Below, one piece after another: positions 1 to 8,720 of a stretch of DNA of 64,000 nt; position 1 is the first letter of the stretch; every line of letters starts with the position of its first letter. Both the position numbers and the translations under genes were made by a program. The DNA comes from Oceaniferula marina (GTDB taxonomy: Bacteria > Verrucomicrobiota > Verrucomicrobiia > Verrucomicrobiales > Akkermansiaceae): assembly GCF_013391475.1 (NCBI RefSeq), contig NZ_JACBAZ010000003.1, forward strand, positions 496,001 to 560,000, in the 5' to 3' direction. Under the pieces are notes generated by a model that was given only the letters and a program-made list of their open reading frames with translations, made no database searches and was not told the DNA's origin.

Positions 1-453
1 ATAGTCCAATGAGACCGCTGATAATTCAGGGAAGCGTGCGATGATTTCGAGACCTCCCAGAACGGGTGCTGATGAGAAAGGTTCTCCGAAGATGGATTCG
101 AATGTTTGTTTCGCTCCATCGGATGCCGCGGTTTGAACATCACGGGCGATTTGGTTGATCACACCATAATGCTGGGCAATGATGCCATGCTTTGAGAGAT
201 AGCCAGCAGAGAGGACTCGAGCATTTTTCACCGTCAAATCAAAGGCTGTGATTTTCTCGAATATCATTGCCATGATTTGGCGCGTATCCAGCCCAGGCGT
301 GTCTAAAAGTAACTCAGGCTTGATAAAGAAGAGAAATTCATTGCTCCCTTGCGCATCAGGGCTCTCATCAACCATTTGATTGAAGAGGTCGGTGGTGCGC
401 GCTTGGTCGATGGAGCTAAGGATGTTATCTAAGTGCATATGGGGAGTGTCCAT
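1..453 (-). CDS. Partial protein, possible nucleoside-diphosphate-kinase-like fold
   Basis: An open reading frame runs from an ATG at 453 to the window edge without a stop, giving 151 codons of the N-terminal part. After about 35 leading residues, a segment with FFIKPELLL followed by a helix and strand (MIFEKITAFDLTVKNARVL) has the general look of the start of a nucleoside diphosphate kinase (xxIKPD, then EIIxRFExxGF). The similarity is remote, and no active-site histidine motif is visible in what is present. It is first in a run of minus-strand genes. The coding call is fairly safe because the frame is long, open and protein-like. The family suggestion is weak inference. Confidence 0.55.
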   Translation of the reverse strand, partial: MDTPHMHLDNILSSIDQARTTDLFNQMVDESPDAQGSNEFLFFIKPELLLDTPGLDTRQIMAMIFEKITAFDLTVKNARVLSAGYLSKHGIIAQHYGVINQIARDVQTAASDGAKQTFESIFGEPFSSAPVLGGLEIIARFPELSAVSLDY

Positions 454-522
454 GGTTCGGTGAGGGGAGCCAATGGTATAATGTGTTGATTTGCTCACCC
501 CCTGTGGGGGATGAGGGAGGAG

Positions 523-915
523 TTAGCGTATGGAAATGGTATAGTTGGTTTGTAAGATACTGCTGCCGGGCGATACGCTGATCTTATAATTCCAATATTT
601 CATATTGTTGCTCGGTTTCGATGTGGGCGCTGTAAAACTCAATGTGTGGCGCGTTTTATTTTTGCTGCTTGATTTTAAATTTTCGGCCCTACGCCCCTGA
701 GCAAGGGTCGTGTAAACAATAGAGACATTGGTTTTTTTGTCTGAAGAGACAGTGACTGTAAATCGTTCACCAGGTTTACATGCCACTAAATGGGATGTGG
801 ATCCTGGAGATTTGACCCAGCCTTTTTTGCCGCTCACTTTACCTTCTAATGCGTAAGCACAGGTAGAGATAGCAAGAAGTGATAATAGCGAATAAAGAAT
901 TGTTCTACGTTTCAT
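523..915 (-). CDS. Small secreted protein of unknown function
   Basis: This 130-residue protein starts with a typical Sec signal peptide: KRR, then a hydrophobic stretch ending near CAYA, with likely cleavage around residue 22. The mature part is rich in Ser, Thr, Lys and beta-prone segments and ends with YTISIR. This suggests a small beta-sandwich, perhaps an Ig-like or binding domain, exported to the periplasm or outside. I do not recognise a family. It is monocistronic, with gaps on both sides. The start follows from the signal peptide. Confidence 0.6.
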   Translation of the reverse strand: MKRRTILYSLLSLLAISTCAYALEGKVSGKKGWVKSPGSTSHLVACKPGERFTVTVSSDKKTNVSIVYTTLAQGRRAENLKSSSKNKTRHTLSFTAPTSKPSNNMKYWNYKISVSPGSSILQTNYTISIR

Positions 916-1147
916 GATGTTATTTTTCTTTGAATGTTAGAATTTCATTGCTTCAAGCGGGGTTTCCCTGAAGTGACAACCATGACGAAGGCAAGTTCGT
1001 GATTTTTGATATACGAACGACTTCAACTAAAGGAATGCATCAGAGTTTCTAATGCATGCATATCCTCTATCCCCTCCGCTTGACAAGACAATAACAAGAC
1101 GACTCTATCAATCGATTCCATCTTCTGCAGCATTTAGGATAAAAAAA

Positions 1148-1177
1148 CCCCGCCGATCCTGGGGTGGACGGGCGGGG
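1148..1177 (-). terminator. Rho-independent terminator, minus strand
   Basis: Arms CCCCGCC at 1148-1154 and GGCGGGG at 1171-1177 pair perfectly. On the minus strand the hairpin is followed by seven T residues (the A run at 1141-1147). It ends transcription from the minus-strand lipoprotein gene at 1305-1628, downstream of the permease-tail remnant. Confidence 0.8.
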
Positions 1178-1219
1178 CTTGGGGAATGTTGCGCCGCAGA
1201 ATGCGGCTTGCGATGTGTA

Positions 1220-1298
1220 TTACGCTTTCGCCTTGGTTTTCCCTTCGAAATGGTCTTCGATTTCTTCGAGGGTTTTGCCTTTGGTTTCGGGTAGGAAG
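1220..1298 (-). pseudogene. Orphan 3'-end fragment of a sugar-porter MFS gene
   Basis: Positions 1223-1298 match 4525-4600, the last codons of the MFS permease gene, with three differences in 76 bases by my count. On the minus strand the fragment encodes FLPETKGKTLEEIEDHFEG and then KTKAKA, and it ends in its own TAA at 1220-1222. The rest of the permease is absent. The fragment starts a few bases after the stop codon of the lipoprotein gene at 1305. It is a duplicated tail left by recombination or by decay of a second permease copy. It has no start codon of its own and should not make a protein. Confidence 0.8.
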
Positions 1299-1304
1299 TC
1301 GCCA

Positions 1305-1628
1305 TCATACATCGCTGAAGTTGGCGCGTTTCTCAGCGAGGTGCGCCTTGACTGCCTTGCGTGCGCGATGGAGATCGAGATCATCACAGGATCGTCCGCC
1401 GTTTTTCAGATTGCCGTTTTGGTCGAAAGTGCAGATGCATCCACCTTGGAAAACAATCTCAATATCACCGTTAGGCATAGTGCGGAGTTCAGGGGCGGGG
1501 CTCATATTCGCCTGTGTTGAGACTTCAGTCGAAGAAGGCGCCGTCGCATTTTCGGGGGGAGGCGCCACGCAGGACGAGGTAGCGAAAGACAAGCCAAGAG
1601 CCAGAAGCGGAATGAATAATTTAGTCAT
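1305..1628 (-). CDS. Small putative lipoprotein
   Basis: The 107-residue product has a short signal peptide ending in a lipobox-like ATSSC, so it is probably lipid-anchored at Cys20. A Pro/Ala/Ser/Thr-rich linker follows, then a small domain with GDIEIVFQGGCICTFDQNG and a charged helix (RKAVKAHLAEKRAN). The three later Cys residues could form disulfides. I do not recognise a family. A permease-gene remnant lies directly behind the stop codon, which suggests a rearrangement at the 3' end. Confidence 0.65.
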   Translation of the reverse strand: MTKLFIPLLALGLSFATSSCVAPPPENATAPSSTEVSTQANMSPAPELRTMPNGDIEIVFQGGCICTFDQNGNLKNGGRSCDDLDLHRARKAVKAHLAEKRANFSDV

Positions 1629-1701
1629 GGTTTTATTTTAGTGTGAATGAGGTATTTAATCCCTATTAATCCTTGTTGTTCCATTTCGTTCTTTAGATTG
1701 A

Positions 1702-2304
1702 TCAATCTTGCATTCCGCGTGCCCAGGAGGGTTGGCCGTTTTTAATCGCATAGGCGAGGACTTTGTCGCGCAGGACGCCTGTCCGAGTGTCAAACAGCTC
1801 GACCGTCGCGGGGCCATGGTTTCCACGAGACTTCACGACCATTTGAGATTGACCGGAGGTGAAGTGATGGGATTCAATGTTGGGTGAGGCGGTGCGTAAG
1901 GTTGAGACGACCCGGCCATTTTGCATGATCTGAACCTGACGCTGACCGACGGTGGCAGTCATGCGCCCGTACCCCTGTGGGTGGTTACCGTGTACATTGT
2001 TGCGGGTGTAGTTGGTGTAACCGGCACGATACCCTGCGCTGAATTTATATTGAGTCGAGGGATTGTATTCATAGCTGTAACGGCGGAAATTTTGTGATTT
2101 ATTTGTTTGGCCATCGGAGCGACCATGACCGTAGCCCATGCGGTAGGCGGCCTGTTGGTCAGCGGCATAGTTATTAGCCGGTGCATAGGCCGCGGGGTCG
2201 TAGGTTAGGTTACCATTGGCACCGGGTTCGACAACACAGGAGGTGAACATGCAGGATGACGCGCCGATGAAGGCCAGAATGATGGTTTTGTTGATAGTTT
2301 TCAT
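1702..2304 (-). CDS. Putative lipoprotein with GY-rich repeats
   Basis: The frame extends to an ATG at 2361, but the ATG at 2304 gives MKTINKTIILAFIGASSC with a lipobox-like MFTSC, so I place the start there (200 codons). The mature part begins with an Asn/Ala/Tyr-rich linker and holds two related segments, YRMGYGHGRSDG and FSAGYRAGYTN, which look like small repeats. The C-terminal half has a beta-rich domain (VGQRQVQIMQNGRVVSTLR) resembling a short sheet that could bind a partner. It is probably anchored in the outer membrane. No family recognised. Confidence 0.65.
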   Translation of the reverse strand: MKTINKTIILAFIGASSCMFTSCVVEPGANGNLTYDPAAYAPANNYAADQQAAYRMGYGHGRSDGQTNKSQNFRRYSYEYNPSTQYKFSAGYRAGYTNYTRNNVHGNHPQGYGRMTATVGQRQVQIMQNGRVVSTLRTASPNIESHHFTSGQSQMVVKSRGNHGPATVELFDTRTGVLRDKVLAYAIKNGQPSWARGMQD

Positions 2305-2441
2305 AGAGTACATCTTCGACATATATGTGTGGTTAAACGGTCTGTCAAGGAAACGGCTCAATTTGTGCTAAGCTCGAGGATATCCAGCCGCAAAACAGAG
2401 AGGATGGGTTTCATCAGCCGATCTCTGAGAATAACGCGCAA

Positions 2442-4271
2442 TCAATTACTTTTTCTGCGCCGGAGCAAAGTGCCTCCTAATAAGCCTAGGCTGGCGAGGA
2501 TTCCCGTGCTCGGTTCAGGAATCACTGTCAATGTGATGATGCTAGAGGTACCGGGGCTGTAGTCGGCATCTTGGTACGACAGGCGGAAGGTGTTTATACC
2601 CTCGGTGATCAAGTCACCTTCGAGGATAGAGCTGTTGTCATCTCTGAGGAAGAAGCCGCCCCAGCTGTCACCATCCATATAGTCAATGAGCGCAAATTTT
2701 GTACCGTCTGCCAGTGGGGTATCAACGCTGCTTGTTATAACGGGGTCCAAATAAGCACCGATTGGGCTGATTTCGAAGTTGCCGGTAGTGATCATGAGTT
2801 GTGATTCTTGCAAGTCTGGCCTCAAGAGTGTTTGAAACGTCGAGAGACCTTCCATGAAGACGTCATTGGATGTCGTAAAGGTCTCCGTGCCGTTCCCTCC
2901 GAAGACACCCAGTTGGCCGAATGGCTGAACCCGGATATAACCATCACCGGTGATTGTTCCCGTCGGCTCAAGCCGGCCTGAAACCAATAGTCCTCCGTCG
3001 TTGCGGATGGTGCTTGATGCTGCCACGACTGCAGCACCTGCTTGTATGTCAACTAGAGCATTCACACCGATGTCGATGGAGCCTCTTTCCAGTAATTGGG
3101 GGGTGCCGGCACCAGAGGTGACCTCGAGTTTTGCCGATTCAGTGACGTTGATTTGGTCACCCGCTTGAATAAATGCTAATCGCTGGGTGGATACGGTCCC
3201 GGTTCCGGAGATTGTTATATTACCACCAGCTGTGCCAAGTAGATCCGTCGAATAGCGTGCGTTGTCCCCGAGGGTAATGGTGTTTGTTCCTGTAGCTACG
3301 CTAGCACCTGAGCTCTCTACGGTGGAAGACGCGCCGATATTAACTGTGGCACCTGTGAGGGTGAAGTCGTTGGTTGCCAAGCGGGCACCGCCAACTCCGA
3401 GGTTAACGGTTCCGCCAACAACCCGGAGGTCACCGGTTTCCAAAACGCTCTGTGAGCCAATGAGGGAGAGCTCGCCACCGCTATTGACACGCATTTCCTG
3501 ACTGGGGCCGGTATTGAAAATAACATAAGACTGATCAATATTGAGCGTGCCGTTGACAACAGCGCTATTGGATTGATTGAAATTGGCCCGGGCTGAGTCT
3601 GCAAGGCCATCAACCAAACTACCTGATTCAAAAAAGCGGAGGGTTGTCCCACTGGCAACATCGATGGTGGTTGGTGAGTTTTGGTCCCCAGTGAGTTTTA
3701 TGATGCTGCTGGTGCCGGTTCCTTCTGACCGCAGTGACAGTTGTGAGGTGACTCTGAATACGGGTTGGTTGCTTAGCTTCACCGAGGCATTGTTGAGTAC
3801 CAGCTCCGTATTAGTTCCATGAAAGTCGAACTGAGTAGTTTGCGGATCCAGGTCCATGTCTTCGATGGTCAACGTGCTTAGTGTAAGTTTGTTAGGTCCG
3901 TTGAGGAGGTCAAAAAGCGTGGTACCAATACGTCCCACATTGCTGCCCCAAGTTACGTTCGTCCACAAACGCTGCTGTGGCTCTGCCTCGGAGTCGATGT
4001 CGTCGATGAATGCTAGTTCATTTCCTCCGGGGCTTGTGACGGTTAAGTTAATTGCTGTAACAGTAGGGTCGGCCGGATTTGTAAAAAAACTGTTGGCGAC
4101 GCTGCTAAAATCTCCACTCACTTCGGTTTGTGCGAAAGCGCTTTGCGAAACGAGTGCTAAGCCGATCGTCAATGCGCTTCTGGATGTCCTACAAAAGTGT
4201 GGAGCTAGGGTCGACTGAAACAGTCGGGCTGCTCTATTGGTTTGGGAGGATAGTTGGAAATGACTTCTCAT
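2442..4271 (-). CDS. PEP-CTERM protein with beta-helix-like repeats
   Basis: This 609-residue exported protein has a long N-region and a signal peptide ending near SAFAQ. It then shows several hundred residues of Gly/Ser/Thr/Asn-rich sequence with repeating short beta strands (for example SVLETGDLRVVGGTVNLG), as in autotransporter-type beta-helix passengers. The C-terminus is VIPEPSTG, a hydrophobic helix and RRRK. That is a PEP-CTERM sorting signal, recognised by the exosortase system, which removes the tail during export to the surface or exopolysaccharide layer. The function of the passenger is unknown. It stands alone, convergent with nothing, upstream of the lipoprotein genes. Confidence 0.85.
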   Translation of the reverse strand: MRSHFQLSSQTNRAARLFQSTLAPHFCRTSRSALTIGLALVSQSAFAQTEVSGDFSSVANSFFTNPADPTVTAINLTVTSPGGNELAFIDDIDSEAEPQQRLWTNVTWGSNVGRIGTTLFDLLNGPNKLTLSTLTIEDMDLDPQTTQFDFHGTNTELVLNNASVKLSNQPVFRVTSQLSLRSEGTGTSSIIKLTGDQNSPTTIDVASGTTLRFFESGSLVDGLADSARANFNQSNSAVVNGTLNIDQSYVIFNTGPSQEMRVNSGGELSLIGSQSVLETGDLRVVGGTVNLGVGGARLATNDFTLTGATVNIGASSTVESSGASVATGTNTITLGDNARYSTDLLGTAGGNITISGTGTVSTQRLAFIQAGDQINVTESAKLEVTSGAGTPQLLERGSIDIGVNALVDIQAGAAVVAASSTIRNDGGLLVSGRLEPTGTITGDGYIRVQPFGQLGVFGGNGTETFTTSNDVFMEGLSTFQTLLRPDLQESQLMITTGNFEISPIGAYLDPVITSSVDTPLADGTKFALIDYMDGDSWGGFFLRDDNSSILEGDLITEGINTFRLSYQDADYSPGTSSIITLTVIPEPSTGILASLGLLGGTLLRRRKSN

Positions 4272-4419
4272 TAGAATGATAGCTAGTCACACACTGGAGA
4301 GCATAGTCAAGAACTATTCTCTCGCAGCTTGCCCGTTCATATTATTTCGGTTAGGTCGGCAGAGGTCATAATGTGTCACGGGGTATGGTTAAGGCCTGCC
4401 AGATTTTGAGGGCATAAAA

Positions 4420-4463
4420 AACCCAGTCAGATACGGCCGTTATGGCTCGTTTCAGACTGGGTT
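4420..4463 (-). terminator. Rho-independent terminator of the permease gene, minus strand
   Basis: AACCCAGTC (4420-4428) pairs with GACTGGGTT (4455-4463) around a 26-base loop that can form its own small stem. On the minus strand it is followed by a T run (4415-4420). It lies about 60 bases past the permease stop codon and marks the end of the galacto-N-biose transcript. Confidence 0.8.
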
Positions 4464-4521
4464 TGGATGAGATGTTTTGCTATATCTGAATTTCTAATCA
4501 GATGATCTCACGAGGGCTGGA

Positions 4522-6330
4522 TCACGCCTTTGCCTTGGTTTTCCCTTCGAAGTGGTCTTCGATTTCTTCGAGGGTTTTGCCTTTGGTTTCGGGTAGGAAG
4601 AAGGCGGCGGTGATGAAGTAAATCACGGTGAAGCCACCCCAGACGTAGAACATGGCGTAGAAGCCATATTGGCCGACCACGGCGGGGAACAGGAAGGCAC
4701 TAAGGAACTGGACACCATTGTTAAGCACCATGGCGACACCCATACCGATCGAACGGATACGGGTCGGCATGAGTTCGGTGAGTGCGAGCCAGACACAGAC
4801 GCCGGGGCCAACGGCGAAGAATGCCATGAAAGCACTGAGGATGATAGTGATCCAGAGGCCGGTGTTCCCGCTGGCAATCGGGCCGTAATATGCCCGGCTG
4901 ATTTCGAGCTTCTCCACATCCTTAACGATGGTTTTCTCGACTTTCTTGCCATCGACATCAACCCAGCGCGTCTCACTGGGCGGTTCGATGGTGAGGACCC
5001 GACCGGCAGACTCATTTGCATTGGAGAAGGCGGTAGCCACCACGGGCTTTGCCTCTTTGCCCTCACTGTCTATAAATTTGTAAACCACGTTGAGCTGGCC
5101 GGGGACATTGCCGATGAGTTGGTCAAAGGCTGGGTCTTCAAGGTTCACCTTCAGGCTTTTGCCGTCTTCAGCGAGACCGGCCTGGACGAGTTCGCTGGCA
5201 TCCACCCGCTTCGTCTCAAACTGGCTGAACAGCATGCCGGCAGCAACCAGACAAAAGATGAGACCGCCGGTACCGATGCTGAGCAAAATCTTGCGGCCGA
5301 CTTTGTCCACCAGAATCGTACCGAGAAAGGTGAAGGCGACGTTAATAGAGGTGATGATGATCAGCTTGCTGGTGGCATCACCCTCGTCGAGTCCGGCACC
5401 CTGGAGGATTTTGGCGGCGTAGGCGATGATGGTGTTGACGCCGGTCGCTTGGGTGCAGGCGAGGATCACGCAGGCAATAATGAAGGGGACAACGTATTTG
5501 CGCTGCAGCAACGAACCGGATGCCTTGCTTTCGCCGGCTTCTGTCGAATCATCGCTTTTGCCGTCATGTTCTCCCATTTCGCTGATTTCGAGCTGGGCTT
5601 GCTCTTCGCTACGGGAGAGGCGCAGCACGTCGAGTGCCTCTTCCTTGCGTCCGCGTCTGTATAACCAGCGTGGTGATTCTTTCAGAAACAGAGCACCGAT
5701 GGTGAACAGGATCCCGGGCACGGAAGCCACCAGAAACATCATGCGCCAGGCTTCGTCGTCGGCTTTAAAGATCAAGTCCGGATTACCTGCTGCGACGTCC
5801 ACAGCTTTGTCACGAATTCCAGTGAAGTACTTCGCAACCCCGCCGGCAACGGGAAGACCGGCCACCAACATCAGTCCGAAAGCAGAGGTTCCTCGCCCGC
5901 GGATATAGGAAGGCAAACACTCGGCCATGAAGAGCGGGACAATCACACAGATCAATCCGCCGGAAAGCCCCATCAGCACACGGCCAACCAACAGGGAGTA
6001 AAAGCCCGATGAGGTGTAAATGAGCAGAATACTGGTGATGAAGATTAAACCGGCAGCAATCATCCCCTTTTTGCGGCCGATCAATTCGGCCAAACCACCG
6101 GCAAACAGAGCGGCAAGCAAGCCGCCGACGAAATAAATCGCAACCATCAGCCCCTGCTCGGCCTCGGTCATCGTGATGGTTTTATCCAGATAAAGCAGAG
6201 CACCTGAAATGATGCCGAAGTCCACGCCGGCGAGCAGGCCGCCCATGCCGGAGATCAGGATGAGAAAGGGAAGATACCACGCGGGTTTTGACGCGTTGGA
6301 GCCGAGTTTTGACGATGTTTGGGAACTCAT
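4522..6330 (-). CDS. Sugar porter family MFS transporter
   Basis: Inner-membrane proton symporter or facilitator of the sugar porter family. The marks are GLAELIGRKKG after TM2, VGRVLMGLSGG, ESPRWLYRRGR after TM6, VDKVGRK after TM8 and the C-terminal PETKGKTLEEIE. The ATG at 6330 is chosen over 6402 because it places TM1 about 15 residues in. About 115 mostly hydrophilic residues (roughly 371-489) lie between TM9 and TM10 and would face the periplasm; ordinary family members lack this. It follows the GH112 gene on the same strand, so the likely substrate is galacto-N-biose or a related disaccharide. The substrate is inference; the family is secure. Confidence 0.9.
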   Translation of the reverse strand: MSSQTSSKLGSNASKPAWYLPFLILISGMGGLLAGVDFGIISGALLYLDKTITMTEAEQGLMVAIYFVGGLLAALFAGGLAELIGRKKGMIAAGLIFITSILLIYTSSGFYSLLVGRVLMGLSGGLICVIVPLFMAECLPSYIRGRGTSAFGLMLVAGLPVAGGVAKYFTGIRDKAVDVAAGNPDLIFKADDEAWRMMFLVASVPGILFTIGALFLKESPRWLYRRGRKEEALDVLRLSRSEEQAQLEISEMGEHDGKSDDSTEAGESKASGSLLQRKYVVPFIIACVILACTQATGVNTIIAYAAKILQGAGLDEGDATSKLIIITSINVAFTFLGTILVDKVGRKILLSIGTGGLIFCLVAAGMLFSQFETKRVDASELVQAGLAEDGKSLKVNLEDPAFDQLIGNVPGQLNVVYKFIDSEGKEAKPVVATAFSNANESAGRVLTIEPPSETRWVDVDGKKVEKTIVKDVEKLEISRAYYGPIASGNTGLWITIILSAFMAFFAVGPGVCVWLALTELMPTRIRSIGMGVAMVLNNGVQFLSAFLFPAVVGQYGFYAMFYVWGGFTVIYFITAAFFLPETKGKTLEEIEDHFEGKTKAKA

Positions 6331-6377
6331 AATCCGAGTTAGGTTGTTTGAAATTGGTTGATGTTGGGTGAAGTGAT

Positions 6378-6413
6378 AGGGCGATTGCGAGGCATGCGCC
6401 AAGCAATCGCCCT
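6378..6413 (-). promoter_or_regulatory. Intercistronic hairpin between GH112 and permease genes
   Basis: AGGGCGATTGC (6378-6388) and GCAATCGCCCT (6403-6413) form a perfect 11-base stem with a 14-base loop in the gap between the phosphorylase stop and the permease start. No T run follows on the minus strand, so it is more likely an RNA-stability or processing element, or a protein-binding palindrome, than a plain terminator. Confidence 0.6.
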
Positions 6414-6429
6414 AGAAGTCATGCATGAT

Positions 6430-8613
6430 CTAGGCGCTAACCCAAGTCATTTCGTACGGCTTGAGCTCAACGCTGTGTTGCACACCTTTGGCATCGCTAA
6501 AGGTGGTGGTTTGAGGCTCATCCGTATGGTTGGCTACAGCAATTTTTCCCGTTGCTGCGTAATAAGCGCAGTCGGTGTTCGGGTTGTCGCAGATCAAGGT
6601 ATCAAGCGAAGTCTCCTTGCCGGCTGCCCAAGCAATGGCGCGCAGCAGCAAGCGGGAGTTCTCGAGATCGTAAGGAAGCTCCGAGAGATACACGCCGCGG
6701 CCATTGGCGAACGCATTCGCGGCCAGCTGGACGTGTCCTTTTTCCGATGTCGAGATGACGTCGGCGTCGCTGGACGCCGGGTAAACAAAACTCATGCCAG
6801 CGCCGAGCTGGATGTCCTCAGAAATGCCATCGGTGATGAAGTGGCTGTCCGGGGTGTTTGCCTTACGGGCGGCGACCATGCAGCTTTGCCCGGTTTCCTT
6901 CTGCACGCCAAGCACGTCTTCGAGCTGAAGGTAGCGTCCGTTGTGCTGGTGGCCAGCCGGGTCGGTGATGCCGAGGAACCCGCCACCGTTGGCGACCCAC
7001 TCACGAACCGGTCCGATGATGGCCGGGTCGGCCCACTCACGTCCACCGGTCCAGGCAGTGTCGCCGGTGCCGTCGTTGATGATCACATCGATATCGGCAG
7101 GGATGCCGTTCTCGCGGATTTCATCGAAACTGATAAAGGTAACATCGACCGGCAGGCCGGAAAGGCACTCCAGCATGTTTGAGCCGGCAATGACGGTGAC
7201 GTCCGGGCGCTTGTCGAGGAACTTCTGGTGCGGATTGGTGTAATTGATCCATGCTCGCAGGTTACCCCAGCAGTTGAGCACGGCAACTTTCAGCGGCAGG
7301 CGCTGGGAAAGCTCCCCATCGGTACCGTCGCGGATTTCGCGAAATTCGTTACAGATGGTCTCAACGCTTTGCACAAAGTCCGGGAATTTAGCGGCCAGCG
7401 AGAGGTAACCGCCGTAACCGATGCGATCGACAGGCATCCGCAGCATCGCGCGGCGAATCTTCGCCCAGTTGGAAATGGATTCTCCGGCTGGGTCCCCCCC
7501 TTCGCGGAAGACATCCGGGAAGAAATACGGGTAGAGGCGGATTTCCTTTTCCAGCTTACCCGGGGTGTCGGAAAGGCGGCGCAAAGCGACGCCATCCTCG
7601 ACCGCACCAATGTTGATATCGATGCCGATCTCTTGATAAGATGGGTGATAGAACTCGGCACCAATCCAGTGGTCTCCCCAGAAAATGGCGGCTTTTTTAC
7701 CGGCGGCATGCACTTTTTTCACCAGTTCTTTACCGAATTTGACGGTGAAGTCCTGAATGAAAGTCATCCAGTCGCGGTAGGCCTTGGTCGGCACACGGTA
7801 GGTCGCATTGTAATACCCGTCATCGACAAAGTCCTCAGCAGTGAGTGCGTAGCCGAAGCGTTTCTCGAAGTCCTCGAGCGCTGGGATACTGATGGTGTCC
7901 TGATAACCGGTCCAGTCACGGAACTTGTCCACCGCATTCTCATCGGAGTCGACACAGAAGTGGTAAGCGAAGGTCGTCAGGCGGACGACGTCGGTGTCCT
8001 TGTGGCTGTCGATCCAACTGTCGAAGAATCCCATCAGGTGGTCCCAGGTTTCCTGATGATAGGGGTCCACGCTGATCACCTTCGGGGTCGTCCAGTTGTT
8101 TTGGATGTGGTTGTACATCGATGTCGTGTCCCAGGTCAGATAGACAAGGACATTGACCGTGTATGAGTGCCATGGGGCGATGCCGGTCACGGTAACGATA
8201 CCGCTTTCGTTATCCACGGACCACTTTTCCGCGGGCACGATCTCACCGGTGGTGCGGTCGATGACCTGCCACCAGCGTTTTGGATCGTTATCGAAATCAA
8301 GTTCGTATTTATCGCGGCAGAGGGTCGCCAGCGGGTCGATCTCGACGCTGTCCGACGTGGCTGTAACCGCATCCGAGATCAGGAATTTCTGGTGCAGCGA
8401 CTTTGGGTTGGCACGCGGATACTCTTGGTCGGCACGGACGATGCAGACCGTGGAATAAATCTGATAACCCATCTCCAGAATTTGAGGAGAAAGGGCGGTG
8501 CCGTCACTGTCGCGGATATAGTCCGCGCCCCAGCGATCAAACATTTCGACGACGGTGTCTTCTGCACCGGTTTCTGCGGGCAAGGTGACCCGGCCTGTGG
8601 ATGGATTCGACAT
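6430..8613 (-). CDS. lnpA: 1,3-beta-galactosyl-N-acetylhexosamine phosphorylase (GH112)
   Basis: Cytoplasmic GH112 phosphorylase, which uses phosphate to split galacto-N-biose or lacto-N-biose into galactose 1-phosphate and the N-acetylhexosamine. Some family members act on Gal-beta-1,4-rhamnose instead. The 727 residues match the usual family length, and there is no signal peptide. The TIM-barrel part carries FWGDHWIG, whose Asp314 lines up by position with the known catalytic Asp313 of the Bifidobacterium enzyme. A Rossmann-like middle (KVAVLNCWGNLRAW) and a C-terminal beta domain follow. Its neighbours, a secreted enzyme that releases Gal-beta-1,3-GalNAc and a sugar permease, favour galacto-N-biose as the substrate. 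Exact specificity cannot be read from the sequence. Confidence 0.88.
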   Translation of the reverse strand: MSNPSTGRVTLPAETGAEDTVVEMFDRWGADYIRDSDGTALSPQILEMGYQIYSTVCIVRADQEYPRANPKSLHQKFLISDAVTATSDSVEIDPLATLCRDKYELDFDNDPKRWWQVIDRTTGEIVPAEKWSVDNESGIVTVTGIAPWHSYTVNVLVYLTWDTTSMYNHIQNNWTTPKVISVDPYHQETWDHLMGFFDSWIDSHKDTDVVRLTTFAYHFCVDSDENAVDKFRDWTGYQDTISIPALEDFEKRFGYALTAEDFVDDGYYNATYRVPTKAYRDWMTFIQDFTVKFGKELVKKVHAAGKKAAIFWGDHWIGAEFYHPSYQEIGIDINIGAVEDGVALRRLSDTPGKLEKEIRLYPYFFPDVFREGGDPAGESISNWAKIRRAMLRMPVDRIGYGGYLSLAAKFPDFVQSVETICNEFREIRDGTDGELSQRLPLKVAVLNCWGNLRAWINYTNPHQKFLDKRPDVTVIAGSNMLECLSGLPVDVTFISFDEIRENGIPADIDVIINDGTGDTAWTGGREWADPAIIGPVREWVANGGGFLGITDPAGHQHNGRYLQLEDVLGVQKETGQSCMVAARKANTPDSHFITDGISEDIQLGAGMSFVYPASSDADVISTSEKGHVQLAANAFANGRGVYLSELPYDLENSRLLLRAIAWAAGKETSLDTLICDNPNTDCAYYAATGKIAVANHTDEPQTTTFSDAKGVQHSVELKPYEMTWVSA

Positions 8614-8666
8614 AGAAATTAGTTGGTTAGAATGTTTTATTTCAGAATGAAATCAGGAAAGAAAAG

Positions 8667-8703
8667 AGCGGGGGCGAACTTGTGATACATGTACGCCCCC
8701 GCT
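8667..8703 (-). promoter_or_regulatory. Intercistronic hairpin with T-rich tail, partial terminator candidate
   Basis: AGCGGGGGCG (8667-8676) pairs perfectly with CGCCCCCGCT (8694-8703). On the minus strand it sits after the GH101 stop and is followed by CTTTTCTTTCC, a mixed T-rich tract. It may let only part of the GH101 transcript continue into the phosphorylase and permease genes. Confidence 0.6.
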
Positions 8704-8720
8704 GAGGAATGATAGCAGGA

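Noticed and set aside
4669-5664. 331-codon plus-strand frame opposite the MFS gene
   Set aside because: Antisense shadow; the minus strand has all the sugar-porter motifs.
7228-8166. 312-codon plus-strand frame opposite GH112
   Set aside because: Antisense shadow of a well-supported enzyme.
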